A stretch of DNA of 64,000 nt from a bacterium. Its GTDB lineage: Bacteria > Myxococcota_A > Bradymonadia > UBA7976 > UBA1532. How positions within the stretch are numbered: position 1 is the stretch's first letter; each line of letters opens with the position of its first letter. Positions 34,808 through 46,808 of the stretch are shown here, piece after piece. Location of the stretch: NCBI GenBank assembly GCA_030427205.1, contig JAUHXC010000025.1, positions 91,634 to 155,633 on the forward strand, given 5' to 3'. Made by a program: the position numbers and the translations under genes. Under the pieces are notes generated by a model. That model had not been told where the DNA came from. It was given only the letters and a program-made list of their open reading frames with translations, and searched no databases.

Positions 34808-35110
34808 CTCCTCCGTATCGGTCCGCCGTGGCTGTATCGGGCGGCTGTGGGGCAGTCTGCCCGCGGCGCCGTCGCCGATCCATGACATGACCATTTCATT
34901 CGGTCTTTCACCGGGCGCAGCGCGTGCGGCGAACGCCCGATACGGGGCGGCAGCAGCCTGTCCCGGCAGCAGCCTGTCCCGGCAGCAGCCTAACATCGGC
35001 GGCGGCCGGCCGGGGTCCTCTTGCGACAGCCCGCAGCCGGGCACCGATTCTCCCATAGCTTTCACAGCGAGCGAGTCATCGGGCATGATGAGCGCGATGG
35101 GGGGTGAGCG
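34808..35110. other. 303-bp divergent intergenic region
   Basis: This region separates the minus-strand kinase-SUMF1 operon from the plus-strand Cache-kinase. It contains a 16-bp triple tandem repeat at 34947-34992 and several GC-poor words. Promoters for both directions must lie here, but no convincing -35/-10 pair was recognised. Confidence 0.6.
34947..34992. repeat. Three tandem copies of a 16-bp repeat
   Basis: GGCAGCAGCCTGTCCC at 34947-34962 and 34963-34978 is followed by a partial third copy, GGCAGCAGCCTAAC (34979-34992). It lies midway between two divergent kinase operons and could be a shared operator. Confidence 0.85.
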
Positions 35111-37717
<2,607 letters not shown>

Positions 37718-37729
37718 GGCCGCTCGGGC

Positions 37730-39112
37730 TCAGCGGGGGTTGTTCTTCGCCTGATCGAGCGCGTCGTCGATCATCTTCTGCTGCTCGACGGGGTCGGCCC
37801 AGCGGGCCTGCGCCGCCGCGGAGAGCTGGTCGACCGGGTCGAAGTACAGGAAATACTGCCCCGGCTTGACCGACGGCGCGGTGTAGACCGACACCCCCGT
37901 CTCGCGGTCGTAATGCTCGTAGCTGTGGGCGTTGCGCTTGCCGCCGCCGCCGGGCGCGTCGACCACGAACGTCGGCGTATTGAAGCCGGCGGTCGTGCCG
38001 CGGATCCACTTCTCGATGTCGAGACCGGTCTGCACGGTGGTGCGCATGTCTTCGGCGCCCTTCACCATGTCGTGCACGTAGACGTAGTACGGGTGCACGT
38101 TGATGTGCCCCAGCCGCTTGACGAGCAGGCCCATCGAGTCGGTGGTGTCGTTGACCCCGCGCAGCAGCACCGACTGATTGCGCACCGTGATGCCCGCGGA
38201 GAACATGCGCGCCACCGCCCGCTGCGAGATCGCGGTGATCTCATTGGGGTGGTTGAAGTGGGTGTGCACCGCGACCTCTTTACCGGTGCGCCGGCCGAGC
38301 GCGTGCACCTCGGCGAGCGCCTCGAACCACGCGTCGTCGCTGAGCACCTTCTGCGGCATCACCGCCAGCCCCTTGGTCGCGAAGCGGATGCGGCGGATGT
38401 TGGGCATCTCGAGCAGCCGGGTGCCGATCTCGCGGATCCAGTCGGCGCGCAGATTGAAGGCGTCACCGCCGCTGATGACGATGTCCTCCAGCTCGGGGCG
38501 CGACTGGATGTAGGCGAACGCCTTCGACCAGCGGTCTTTCTTGGGCTTGAGCTGCACCTTCTCGACGGTGTTGGTGTCGAGGCCGACGGCGTACGAGCGG
38601 GTGCAGAAGCGGCAGTAGACCGGGCAGGTGTCGATGACGAGGAACAGCGCCTTGTCCGGGTAGCGGTGGGTCAGCCCGGGGGTCGGCGCGTCGGCCTGCT
38701 CGCCGAGGCTGTCGAGGCCGAGCTTGGGGTGGTCGGGCAGGAAGCGCGACGCCAGCGGGATGAACTGGATGCGCAGCGGGTCGACCTCGGGCGCCTTCCA
38801 GTCGATCAGGCTGAGCAGGTAGGGGCTGACCCGCACCGCCATCGGGGCCTGGGCGAAGCCGGCGGCCGCGTCGTCGATGAAGCCCTGGGGCGCGATGCCC
38901 TCGATGGCCCGCAGCAGCTTGTCGGTGCGGGTGATGGTGTGCTTCGACTGCCACCGATGGTCGAGGAAGGTCTGCTCGTCCACGTCGGCATAGGCCGGGA
39001 TGCGACGCCAGAAGTCGCCTTCGAGCAGCTGACCGTGGGCCAGGCTCGCCGGGTCGACAGGCGGCTTGAGGGCTTGGGGTACGTCGATGACGGGCAGGGC
39101 GTTCTCGGTCAT
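37730..39112 (-). CDS. kamA: Lysine 2,3-aminomutase
   Basis: This 460-aa radical-SAM/PLP enzyme converts L-lysine to beta-lysine. The radical-SAM cluster motif is CPVYCRFC (Cys163, Cys167, Cys170). The PLP lysine is Lys392 in DAPGGGGK, and the two lysine-substrate carboxylates are Asp348 (YVHDMVKG) and Asp385 (VVDAPGGGG), by analogy with the Clostridium enzyme's Asp293, Asp330 and Lys337. Beta-lysine can become the osmolyte N-epsilon-acetyl-beta-lysine or a natural-product unit; no ablB acetyltransferase is adjacent. It sits 234 bases downstream of the caspase-like fusion gene on the same strand. Confidence 0.92.
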   Translation of the reverse strand: MTENALPVIDVPQALKPPVDPASLAHGQLLEGDFWRRIPAYADVDEQTFLDHRWQSKHTITRTDKLLRAIEGIAPQGFIDDAAAGFAQAPMAVRVSPYLLSLIDWKAPEVDPLRIQFIPLASRFLPDHPKLGLDSLGEQADAPTPGLTHRYPDKALFLVIDTCPVYCRFCTRSYAVGLDTNTVEKVQLKPKKDRWSKAFAYIQSRPELEDIVISGGDAFNLRADWIREIGTRLLEMPNIRRIRFATKGLAVMPQKVLSDDAWFEALAEVHALGRRTGKEVAVHTHFNHPNEITAISQRAVARMFSAGITVRNQSVLLRGVNDTTDSMGLLVKRLGHINVHPYYVYVHDMVKGAEDMRTTVQTGLDIEKWIRGTTAGFNTPTFVVDAPGGGGKRNAHSYEHYDRETGVSVYTAPSVKPGQYFLYFDPVDQLSAAAQARWADPVEQQKMIDDALDQAKNNPR

Positions 39113-39271
39113 GGCAACACTCCGGGGTATGCGGGCCTCGCTGACGGTCGTTCTGCGGCAGACGTCGGGGCGCGTGGTTTCGGGTCGAACGGGCTGTCGC
39201 GCGGATCACCGCGCGTCGGGACTCGGGAGACCGCTCGCGGGCGAGCGGCGGCGCGGGCGCGCCGGTCTCGG

Positions 39272-39313
39272 CTAGACGTCGGGCTGGTGCAGCACGTTCT
39301 GGTTGAACCACAT
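39272..39313 (-). CDS. Possible 13-residue ORF upstream of kamA
   Basis: The minus strand between the fusion gene and kamA can encode MWFNQNVLHQPDV followed by TAG. No good ribosome-binding site is visible and the frame may be chance. It is reported only because a tiny Trp/Asn-containing peptide sits just before a radical-SAM gene. Confidence 0.12.
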   Translation of the reverse strand: MWFNQNVLHQPDV

Positions 39314-39346
39314 GCCGGCGATGTTACCGGCGAATGCGGTGGATGA

Positions 39347-41563
39347 TCAATCGGTTGGCGGACCGACCGGCGGCGGCGCGGGCAGGCTCCCGTCGGGTGG
39401 CGCGTGCGGCGGCAGGGACGGCGGCGCAGTCGGGGGCGCCAGGGCCTCGACCGCCGGCTCGGGCAGCGGGATGCGATCGGTATAGCCCTCGCCCTCGGCG
39501 AGCAGCGCGCCGTCGGGGCCGATCAGCGCAAAGACCGGCCGCCGCTCGACCGCGAAGAGCCGCCGGGCCTCGCCGGTCTCGTCGAAGGCCACCGGAAACG
39601 CCAGCCCGCGCCGGCGCACGAAGCGGCGGACGGTCGCCGGCGGCGCGTCGGTGATGGCGATCACGTCGGCGTCGAACGCGTCGGCCCACACCGCCAGCGC
39701 CGGCAGCGCCTCGATGCACGGCTTGCACGCGGGCTCCCAGAAGAACAGCAGCGTGCGTCGGCCCTGGCCGATGCCCGGCAATGCGTCCAGCGGGGTCAAC
39801 CCCAGCGCCGGCACCGGCTGGCCGATGCCCGGCGGTCGCACCGGCAAGGGCATCGGGGCGACGACGAGCGGCACCTCCTCGGTGCCCTTGCGCCCGCGCG
39901 CCCCGCGCCGTCGGACCGTCAACGCCACCCGCTCGCCGGGCCGGGCGAGCAGCGCCGCCTCGCGAAACGCGCCGTCGCGGCGGATGGGCGCGTCGTTCAC
40001 CGCGACGATGCGATCGCCCGCCGCCAGGCTGCCCGCGAGCGCCGGGCTGCCCGGTTCGAAGCGCTCGACGAGCACCCCGCGATGCCGCGGCGCGTCGCGA
40101 TAGGTCAGCCCGAGCCAGCCCGGACGCAGGGCCTCGACCTCGCCGGCGACCCGGCTCACCGGCGGCAGATGGGCCGGGGCGAGCACGGGGCTCGGCGTCG
40201 GGGCCGGCGGCCACAGCGGCGTCGACTCGCAGCGTTGCAGCGCGGCGTAGCGCGCCTGCTGCGCGGCCGAGAGCCCACCGGGCCCCACCAGCCGGACCAG
40301 CAGATAGGCGGCGCGGATCGCGGCGGCCTCCTGCAAGTCGATGCGCGCCGCGAGGGCGTCGGCCTGCTCGACCTTCGAGCGCAGGCGGCGCACTCGCTCG
40401 GCGAGCCCGCTGTCGGCGGCGATGAGCTCGCCCATCGCCGCGATGGCCCGGGCCTGCTGCCGTCGGCGCTCGGCGCCGTCGCGGGCCGGCCGAAGCACCC
40501 GCAGCAACGGCTCGGCGATGCGGGTGCGGGCGAAGCCGTCGGCCTCGCTCCACGCCCCCCGCCAGACGCCGAGCGCGTAGCGTGCCCGATCCAGGTCATC
40601 GATGAGCTTGAGCACCCCCCCATACGTGCGCACCGCGCCGAGGCCGTAGCGGGCCGCCAGGCGGCTCAGGCGGGCCCACAGCGGATCGGCGGCGTCCCGC
40701 GGCAGCCCGCCATCGAGCGCACGGGCCACGTCGCGGCCCCGGGCGAGCGCCTGCTCGTCGAGCGCCTCGAAGAGCATCACGTCGCTGGTGAGGTGCGGCG
40801 TATCGGGGGTGTCGTCGGTGAGCAGCACCTCGTCGTGGGCCGTGGCGAGGCTGCCGTGGCGCTCGAGCGCGGCGACCATGCGCTGGAAGTGCCCCACGTC
40901 GGTGCGCTCGGCGAGCTCGGGATAGCAGCCATAGGCCGGCCGATCGGGGTGGGCGGAGAAGGCCCCGCAGAGGTTGGGGCGGTTGTGGTGCAGCTCGGCG
41001 AAGCCGCCGGAGAAGCACTGCGACATCCACAGGACGACCCGGGTGGTCTGGGGCACCGGCGCCAGATCGGCCGCCATCTGGCCGACGGTCCAGTGCTCGC
41101 CCCACAGCGAGATCGAGGTGTTGGTGCCGCCGGTCGGATCGGGCTCGCCGTGGTCGGTCACCGCGATGAGCAGCGTATCGTCGGCGGTCAGCTGCGGACC
41201 CTGCCGGGCGAGCCACCCCTGCAGCGCCAGCCGGCTGGCCGGCTGTACCGGCCCGGCGAAGCCGCCGCCCTCGAAGACGGTGTTCTCCAGCGTCGGCGCG
41301 GGGCTCAGCTCGCTCTCGAGGCGGGTGCCGGCGATGCGCCAGCTCTCGGCGAGCGGATCGTCGCGCAGCACGGCCCGATCAGGCGCCGGATCGACGCCAT
41401 CGGCCCAGAAGACGGCGACGTCGTCCGGCGGCACGCCGCGCTGTTCGAGCAGGTCGAGCAGCGCGTCGACGTGCACCTTGTGGCTGTGGTGGTTGTCCTC
41501 CGCTGCGCCGCCTCCGGCGAGGATGAGAACTTTCAGCGCAGCGAGCAGCATCGTCGACGGCAT
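39347..41563 (-). CDS. Caspase-like (C13-type) domain, PDZ and thioredoxin fusion protein
   Basis: The 738-aa protein opens with a caspase-hemoglobinase fold. Strand 1 is KVLILAGGGAAEDNHHSHK. The dyad His138 is in VTDHGEPD (like legumain TDHG) and Cys183 is in MSQCFSGGF. A helical region (~200-450) and a Pro-rich linker follow. A PDZ-like domain spans ~478-560 (GWLGLTYRDAPRHRGVLVERFEPGSPALAGSLAAGDRIVAVND). A TlpA/ResA-like thioredoxin domain follows with Cys613 and Cys616 in PACKPCIEALP, then a Pro-rich tail. The N-terminus is only weakly signal-like, so export is uncertain although PDZ plus thioredoxin suggests the periplasm. A protease linked to thiol chemistry is inferred. Confidence 0.8.
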   Translation of the reverse strand: MPSTMLLAALKVLILAGGGAAEDNHHSHKVHVDALLDLLEQRGVPPDDVAVFWADGVDPAPDRAVLRDDPLAESWRIAGTRLESELSPAPTLENTVFEGGGFAGPVQPASRLALQGWLARQGPQLTADDTLLIAVTDHGEPDPTGGTNTSISLWGEHWTVGQMAADLAPVPQTTRVVLWMSQCFSGGFAELHHNRPNLCGAFSAHPDRPAYGCYPELAERTDVGHFQRMVAALERHGSLATAHDEVLLTDDTPDTPHLTSDVMLFEALDEQALARGRDVARALDGGLPRDAADPLWARLSRLAARYGLGAVRTYGGVLKLIDDLDRARYALGVWRGAWSEADGFARTRIAEPLLRVLRPARDGAERRRQQARAIAAMGELIAADSGLAERVRRLRSKVEQADALAARIDLQEAAAIRAAYLLVRLVGPGGLSAAQQARYAALQRCESTPLWPPAPTPSPVLAPAHLPPVSRVAGEVEALRPGWLGLTYRDAPRHRGVLVERFEPGSPALAGSLAAGDRIVAVNDAPIRRDGAFREAALLARPGERVALTVRRRGARGRKGTEEVPLVVAPMPLPVRPPGIGQPVPALGLTPLDALPGIGQGRRTLLFFWEPACKPCIEALPALAVWADAFDADVIAITDAPPATVRRFVRRRGLAFPVAFDETGEARRLFAVERRPVFALIGPDGALLAEGEGYTDRIPLPEPAVEALAPPTAPPSLPPHAPPDGSLPAPPPVGPPTD

Positions 41564-41652
41564 CGCCCCACTATATCCGATACGGCCCGGGTACGGGTCG
41601 GCTACGCGAGCCCGCGGTGGCGTCCGGCGCGCGGTGCTGTCACCATCGGCCG

Positions 41653-43143
41653 GTGAAGTCCCCCGATACGACGCCCCTGCGCCGCTGGCTGCCCCTCGCC
41701 GTGGGGCTGATCCTGCTGACCCACGCCATCTCGCTGGGCCACGGCTTCGTCGACTTCGACGACGATACGATCTTCCTCGCCAAGCCCCTGCTCAACCGCG
41801 CCGACTGGGGCGTCGTGCCGGCGGTCTTCGATCTGGCCCGCCCCGACGACTGGCGCCCGCTGCGCGACCTGAGCCACTGGGCCGACTTCCGGCTGCACGG
41901 CCACGACCCGCTGCTGAGCCACATCCACCACCTGGGCCTGCTCGGCGCGCTGGCGGCGCTGGTGGGGCTCTTCTTGCAGCGCATCGGCCGCGGCGGCTGG
42001 TTCGGCTGCGCGGCGCTGGTCCTGGCGTTCGCGCACCCGGTGCAGGTCGAGGTCATCGCCTGGATCAGCGGGCGCAAAGACCTGCTGGCCGGGCTGGCGT
42101 TCTTCGGCGCGCTGCTGGCGTTTCTCCGGTTCCTGCGGGCGCAGCGACCGCCGGGCTGGGCCGCGCTGACCGTCGCCTGCGTCGCGCTGGGTCTCATGGC
42201 CAAGGGCCACGTCATCGTCGCGCCGGGCGTGCTGGCGATGCTCTGGCTGTACGACCGCTGGCGCCCCACCCCGACCAGCCGCCGCTCGACCGCGTCGGTG
42301 GCGGGGCTGATCGGGCTGATCCTGATCGGCTGCGCGGCGATGATCCCGCGCATCAACGCGGGCAACGTCGTGCTGCCCGAGAGCTACGGCGCCAGCCTGC
42401 AGACGTCGCTGACCGGGGCCGATCGCCTCCAGCTTCCGCTGCGCTACCTGGGCAACCTGGTCTGGCCGACCGACCTCAACCACATCTATCTCACCGCGCC
42501 GCTCGACGAGGCCCATACGCGGCTGGCGATCGCCTCGGCGGTCTTCATCGCCGCGCTCGTCGTGCTGGGGCTGTGGTGGCTGCGGCGGCGCGACCCGCGG
42601 GCGGCGCTGCTGGCGATCGTCGCCGGGCTGATGCTGCCGTACATGCACATCAGCGCCGGCGTGGTCTACATGGCCGACCGCTATCTCTTCCTGGCGATGC
42701 CCTTCATCGCGGTGCTGGCGCTCGATGGCCTGGGCGCGCTGGCGCAGCGGCTCGACATCCAGCCGCGGCTGAAGACGGCGGTGACGGCGCTGCTGCTCGC
42801 GACGCTGGCGGTGGCCTCGATCGGCGAGCACGCCGCGTGGCGCGGCCCGATCCCGCTGTGGACCCGCATGACCGAGGTCTATCCGGAGAGCGATTGGGGC
42901 TTCGACCGGCTGGGGCAGGCGCTCTATCGCAGCGGGCGCTACGGCGAGGCGGGCGGGGCCTTCATGGCCGCCGCCGAGCGCGCGCCGGGCAAGAGCAAGC
43001 ACCTCAACAACGCCGCGGTGGCCGCGATGGCCATCGGCGAGAACGCCGCGGCGGCGGCGCTGCTGCAGAAGGCGCTGGCGATCGATCCGGGCGACGCGCG
43101 GGCCCGGAACAACCTGCGCAAGCTGGGTATCGAGCCGCCGTGA
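41653..43143 (+). CDS. TMTC-like polytopic membrane protein with C-terminal TPRs
   Basis: The 496-aa protein (GTG 41653) has about nine to ten TM segments. Its first loop contains GHGFVDFDDDTIFL and the first extracytoplasmic region RDLSHWADFRLHGHDPLLSHIHH, both reminiscent of the acidic and His motifs of GT-C/TMTC-like mannosyltransferase-related proteins. The C-terminal ~90 residues form TPR-like helices (GFDRLGQALYRSGRYGEAGGAF, LNNAAVAAMAIGENAAAAALLQKAL). A glycosyltransferase or transporter-like role is inferred. It is divergent from the caspase-like gene, 89 bases away. Confidence 0.75.
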   Translation: MKSPDTTPLRRWLPLAVGLILLTHAISLGHGFVDFDDDTIFLAKPLLNRADWGVVPAVFDLARPDDWRPLRDLSHWADFRLHGHDPLLSHIHHLGLLGALAALVGLFLQRIGRGGWFGCAALVLAFAHPVQVEVIAWISGRKDLLAGLAFFGALLAFLRFLRAQRPPGWAALTVACVALGLMAKGHVIVAPGVLAMLWLYDRWRPTPTSRRSTASVAGLIGLILIGCAAMIPRINAGNVVLPESYGASLQTSLTGADRLQLPLRYLGNLVWPTDLNHIYLTAPLDEAHTRLAIASAVFIAALVVLGLWWLRRRDPRAALLAIVAGLMLPYMHISAGVVYMADRYLFLAMPFIAVLALDGLGALAQRLDIQPRLKTAVTALLLATLAVASIGEHAAWRGPIPLWTRMTEVYPESDWGFDRLGQALYRSGRYGEAGGAFMAAAERAPGKSKHLNNAAVAAMAIGENAAAAALLQKALAIDPGDARARNNLRKLGIEPP

Positions 43144-43204
43144 CGCAGGCGGACCCGCCGATGGTCGCGCCCGCCACGCCTTGCGCCCAGGACGCACGAC
43201 CGGC

Positions 43205-44131
43205 TCACGCCGGCGGCGGCGCGCCCAGCGGCACCACCCGCATCGTGATCGGCGCCAGCCGCAGCTCGTGGCTGCCCGGCACCCGCTGCAGGATGTCCTT
43301 GCCGTCGAAGATGCCGGCGTCGACCACCTGCCGCCGGATGCGGTGGATGTGCACGTTCAGCGAGCCCCGCGGTACCTTCAGCATTTCGGCCAGCTCGGCG
43401 GGATCCATCCAGCCCGAGTCGGCGACGGTCACCCCCGCCTGACGCTGCTCGATGGCATGCCGGGCGAGCAGCACCAGCATGTAGTGATGGGCCCGCGGCT
43501 CGAGCACGATGCGATGCGAGGCCCGCAGCAGGCGCACCTCGATCTTCTCCTCGTCGCGGCTGTGGGCCAGCTCGAGCGTGAAGTCGGCGAGCCGGCGGCT
43601 GGCCACGTGCGCCGCGGTCTCCAGCCGGGCCTCGGGCAGCCGCAGGGTCCAGGCCTGCTCGCCGAAGACGACGACGCTGCGATCGCCGACCGGCCGCAGC
43701 TCGTCGCCCCGTTCGAGCCACCACTGACCGCCCTCGTGATGCACCGACGCCTGCGGCTCGACGTCGTCGGGCAGCGACAGCACATCGTCCATCGCCAGCG
43801 CGCGCGCGCCGTCGTGGCTCAGCGCCTGCGCCTCGGGCGGGCCGCCGGCCTTCAGCGTCCAGCGCTCTTCGGTCTGACCGAACGCCAGCGTCGAACCGGC
43901 CTTCAGCGGGTGATCCCGGCGGCAGGTCAGCGGGACCCCGTCGAGGGTGGTGCCGTTGCTGCTGCCCAGGTCGCGAATGCGCCAGCCCTCGCCGTCCCAC
44001 GAGACGACCGCGTGCTCGCCCGAAACCCAGCTCTCCTCTATGTGCAGGTCGGCCTGCTTCGAACGCCCGATCAACGTTCGTGGCGCCAGCCGCTGCCGAC
44101 GATCGCCATTTTCACTCACCAGCCATGTCAT
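43205..44131 (-). CDS. FHA-domain regulator with C-terminal winged helix (copy B)
   Basis: This 308-aa paralogue of the regulator at 30514-31455 has an FHA domain at ~19-75: LIGRSKQADLHI, VSGEHAVVSW and DLGSSNGT supply the Arg, Ser-His and Asn-Gly phospho-Thr contacts. A middle beta-rich segment is followed by a C-terminal winged-helix-like region (HHYMLVLLARHAIE, DPAELAEMLKVPRGSLNVHIHRIRRQV). It is divergent from the kinase-SUMF1 copy B with 67 bases between starts, so the shared promoter region may be its own target. Binding to the kinase's phospho-Thr is inferred. Confidence 0.85.
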   Translation of the reverse strand: MTWLVSENGDRRQRLAPRTLIGRSKQADLHIEESWVSGEHAVVSWDGEGWRIRDLGSSNGTTLDGVPLTCRRDHPLKAGSTLAFGQTEERWTLKAGGPPEAQALSHDGARALAMDDVLSLPDDVEPQASVHHEGGQWWLERGDELRPVGDRSVVVFGEQAWTLRLPEARLETAAHVASRRLADFTLELAHSRDEEKIEVRLLRASHRIVLEPRAHHYMLVLLARHAIEQRQAGVTVADSGWMDPAELAEMLKVPRGSLNVHIHRIRRQVVDAGIFDGKDILQRVPGSHELRLAPITMRVVPLGAPPPA

Positions 44132-44198
44132 CGCTCATCTCCTCTCGCCCGCGCCATCGCCCTGGCCCGAAGCCTCGTCATCAGACACACTCTGCGCC

Positions 44199-46808
44199 GT
44201 GAAGCGCACGTTACCACCTCCCGAGCATCGCCTGCCCGGCCCGACGCAGTCGGCGACCGAGCCGCCGCCGCGGGGTACACCGCTCGCCCAGCCGCCCGAG
44301 CAGCAGCCGTTCGAAAAGCGATTCGAACGGCTGGCGCTGATCGGCGAAGGCGGCATGGGCAGCGTCTGGCGCTGCCGCGATGCGGTGCTCGACCGGCTCG
44401 TCGCGGTGAAGATCCTGCCCGCCGACGCGGCGGGGCACGCGGCGCTGGTCGAGGCCCGCTTCGCCGCGCGCCTGCAGCACCCGGGCATCACGCCGGTCTA
44501 CGAGACGGGTGTGCTGCCCGACGGCCGGCAGTGGCTGGCCATGCGCGAGCTGCTCGGGGTCGACCTCGACGACCTGCTGCGCGCGGCCGATGCCCGCCCG
44601 GAGCCGGGCGCCCTGCGGCGCCTGCTGACGGTGCTGCACAAGGTCTGCGAGGCGATGGCCTACGCCCACGAGCAGCGCACCGTGCACCGCGACCTCAAGC
44701 CGGGCAACATCCGCATCGGCAAGTTCGGCGAGGTCGTGGTGATCGACTGGGGCATCGCCGGTCCGACCGGCGAGGTCCGCGCGCCGGCGGGCACCGACGG
44801 GTTCATGCCGCCCGAGCAGCGGGACGGCGCGCCGCTCGACCCGCGCATGGATGTCTACGCGCTGGGCCAGATACTCGCTCGGGTGCTGCAGGGGCGGAAG
44901 GGCCCCGAGACGCCACCGCTGGAGGCGCTCGCCGCGCGCGCTACGCAGGCGGCGGCCGACGCCCGCCCGTCGACGGCCGCCGCCCTGGCCAAAGGGCTGG
45001 CGGCCTGGCTCGACGGCGCCGACGGGCGGGAAGAGGCCTATCGGTTGATCGCCGAGGCCAAGGGCCTGCAGCCGAAGATCGAGGCGCTGCGGGCCGAGGC
45101 GGCGACCCTGGAAGCCCGCGCTGCCGACATATTGGACGCGCTGCCCGCGTACGCACCCACCGACCAGAAAGCCGAGGCCTGGGCCCTCGAAGACCGGGCC
45201 CGCCAGCTCGAGAGCGAGGCCCGGGGGCACGAAGTGACCTACGAGAGCCGGCTCGACGAGGCCCGGCGTCGCTCGCCCGAGGTCGTCGAGGCACGTCACC
45301 TGCTCGCGGCTCTGTATCGGGATCGCGTCGTCGAGGCCGAACGGAGCCAAGACGCGCGCGGCGCGGCGATCTACACGGCGCGGCTGACCGAGGTCGATCG
45401 GGAGCACACCTATGCCGCCTTCCTGGCCGGCATGGGCGCGCTGACGCTGGTGCCCGACCCGCCAGGCGCCGAGGTCTGGATCGCGCCGTACGTCGAGCAG
45501 AGCCGTCGATTGGTCGTCGGTGAAGAGCGCTGCCTGGGCAGCACCCCGCTTCGGGCCCATGCGATAGAGCGGGGCAGCTGGCGCGTCCGGCTGAGCCATC
45601 CCGGGCGGCAGGATGTGATCTATCCAGTAGTCATTGAGCGGGATACACACTGGGACGGCATCCCGCCCGGCGAGACCGAGCCGCTGCCCATCGCGCTGCC
45701 CCGGGTCGGTGAGATTGGCCCCGACGAGTGCTACGTGCCTCCTGGCTGGTTCTGGTCGGGTGGGGATCCTCTGGCCACCGACGGTCTCCCACGACGGCGC
45801 CAGTGGGTCGATGGCTTCGTGATGCAAAGGTTTCCGATGACGTATCGCGCCATGCAAGCGGATCTCGATCGTCTGTGGCACCAGGGGCTGCGGGAACGAG
45901 CGCGGCTCATCGCACCAAACCGGGCAGGCGAAGACCCATGCTTCGTGCACTTCGTCGAGAGCACAAGCGGTTTCCGCCTGATGGGAGCGGACGGACGGCC
46001 CGGTGCACACGACTGGCCCGTGATCCAAATCAGCTGGTTCGCCGCGCGCGCATGGGCCCGCTATCGGGCAGAGATCAGCGGGCTGCCCTGGCGCCTGCCG
46101 CACAGCCTCGAAAGGGAGAAAGCCACCCGGGGGACGGACCGCCGCCCGCTCCCTTGGGGCGACTTCGACAGCCCCACATGGGCCAACGTCGTCAACAGCA
46201 GACCTGGGCCACCGAGCCCGGCGACAGTCAACTCGTATCCCAACGACATCAGTCCCTACGGCGTTCGGGGCATGGCCGGCAACGTCAAGGACTGGTGCAT
46301 CGACACCTATACTCGCGAAGGGCTGCCAGCGGGCATACAACGTGTACCGATAGATCCGGATGCTCCGCCGGGAGCCCACCAGCTCTGTCGCGGTGGAGGC
46401 TGGGCGAGCAAGGGGGCCTTGTGTCGTGCAGCTTCCCGCCTCACCGGTCCGCCGGACTTCGAAGCGGCACAGGTCGGCGTGCGTCTCGTACGTTCGTGGC
46501 CCGCAGCGATGAGCCGAACGATCAGCCCTGACACGATGCGGCGTATCGCCCACGCCATCGCCGACATGGAGGTGCTTCAGCATCATCGACACGTGCTCGG
46601 CGGCCGGCGGGGTGAAGCCCAACCCGCGGGCGAACGAGACGCACGAGACGGCCTGATAGCCGATCTGCTTTCGCTCTCGCACCAGCCGGAGGCGGTCCAC
46701 GAATGGCTCGCACGCGCGCGTCGAATCGCCCTCGCCCACGGGCAGGAGGCCGCTGCACTCGACGCCGCCCTCGATACGCTCGAAGCGCCCGGCGACCGCA
46801 GCAGATGA
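44199..46808 (+). CDS. Ser/Thr kinase fused to SUMF1-like domain and a helical tail (copy B)
   Basis: The 869-aa protein (GTG 44199) has a kinase domain at ~40-305 (GEGGMGSVW, VAVKIL Lys71, HRDLKPGN Asp165, DWG Asp183, FMPPEQ). A Glu/Ala/Arg coiled linker (~315-415) and a PEGA-like beta segment (LVPDPPGAEVWIAP) follow. The SUMF1-like domain (~505-768) contains WVDGFVMQRFPMTYRAM, VIQISWFAARAWARY, WRLPHSLEREKATR and GVRLVRSWPA. A further ~95-residue helical tail (771-869) resembles the next small protein. DNA encoding the SUMF1 part looks visibly less GC-rich than the surroundings. The stop overlaps the next ATG (ATGA). Confidence 0.88.
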   Translation: MKRTLPPPEHRLPGPTQSATEPPPRGTPLAQPPEQQPFEKRFERLALIGEGGMGSVWRCRDAVLDRLVAVKILPADAAGHAALVEARFAARLQHPGITPVYETGVLPDGRQWLAMRELLGVDLDDLLRAADARPEPGALRRLLTVLHKVCEAMAYAHEQRTVHRDLKPGNIRIGKFGEVVVIDWGIAGPTGEVRAPAGTDGFMPPEQRDGAPLDPRMDVYALGQILARVLQGRKGPETPPLEALAARATQAAADARPSTAAALAKGLAAWLDGADGREEAYRLIAEAKGLQPKIEALRAEAATLEARAADILDALPAYAPTDQKAEAWALEDRARQLESEARGHEVTYESRLDEARRRSPEVVEARHLLAALYRDRVVEAERSQDARGAAIYTARLTEVDREHTYAAFLAGMGALTLVPDPPGAEVWIAPYVEQSRRLVVGEERCLGSTPLRAHAIERGSWRVRLSHPGRQDVIYPVVIERDTHWDGIPPGETEPLPIALPRVGEIGPDECYVPPGWFWSGGDPLATDGLPRRRQWVDGFVMQRFPMTYRAMQADLDRLWHQGLRERARLIAPNRAGEDPCFVHFVESTSGFRLMGADGRPGAHDWPVIQISWFAARAWARYRAEISGLPWRLPHSLEREKATRGTDRRPLPWGDFDSPTWANVVNSRPGPPSPATVNSYPNDISPYGVRGMAGNVKDWCIDTYTREGLPAGIQRVPIDPDAPPGAHQLCRGGGWASKGALCRAASRLTGPPDFEAAQVGVRLVRSWPAAMSRTISPDTMRRIAHAIADMEVLQHHRHVLGGRRGEAQPAGERDARDGLIADLLSLSHQPEAVHEWLARARRIALAHGQEAAALDAALDTLEAPGDRSR

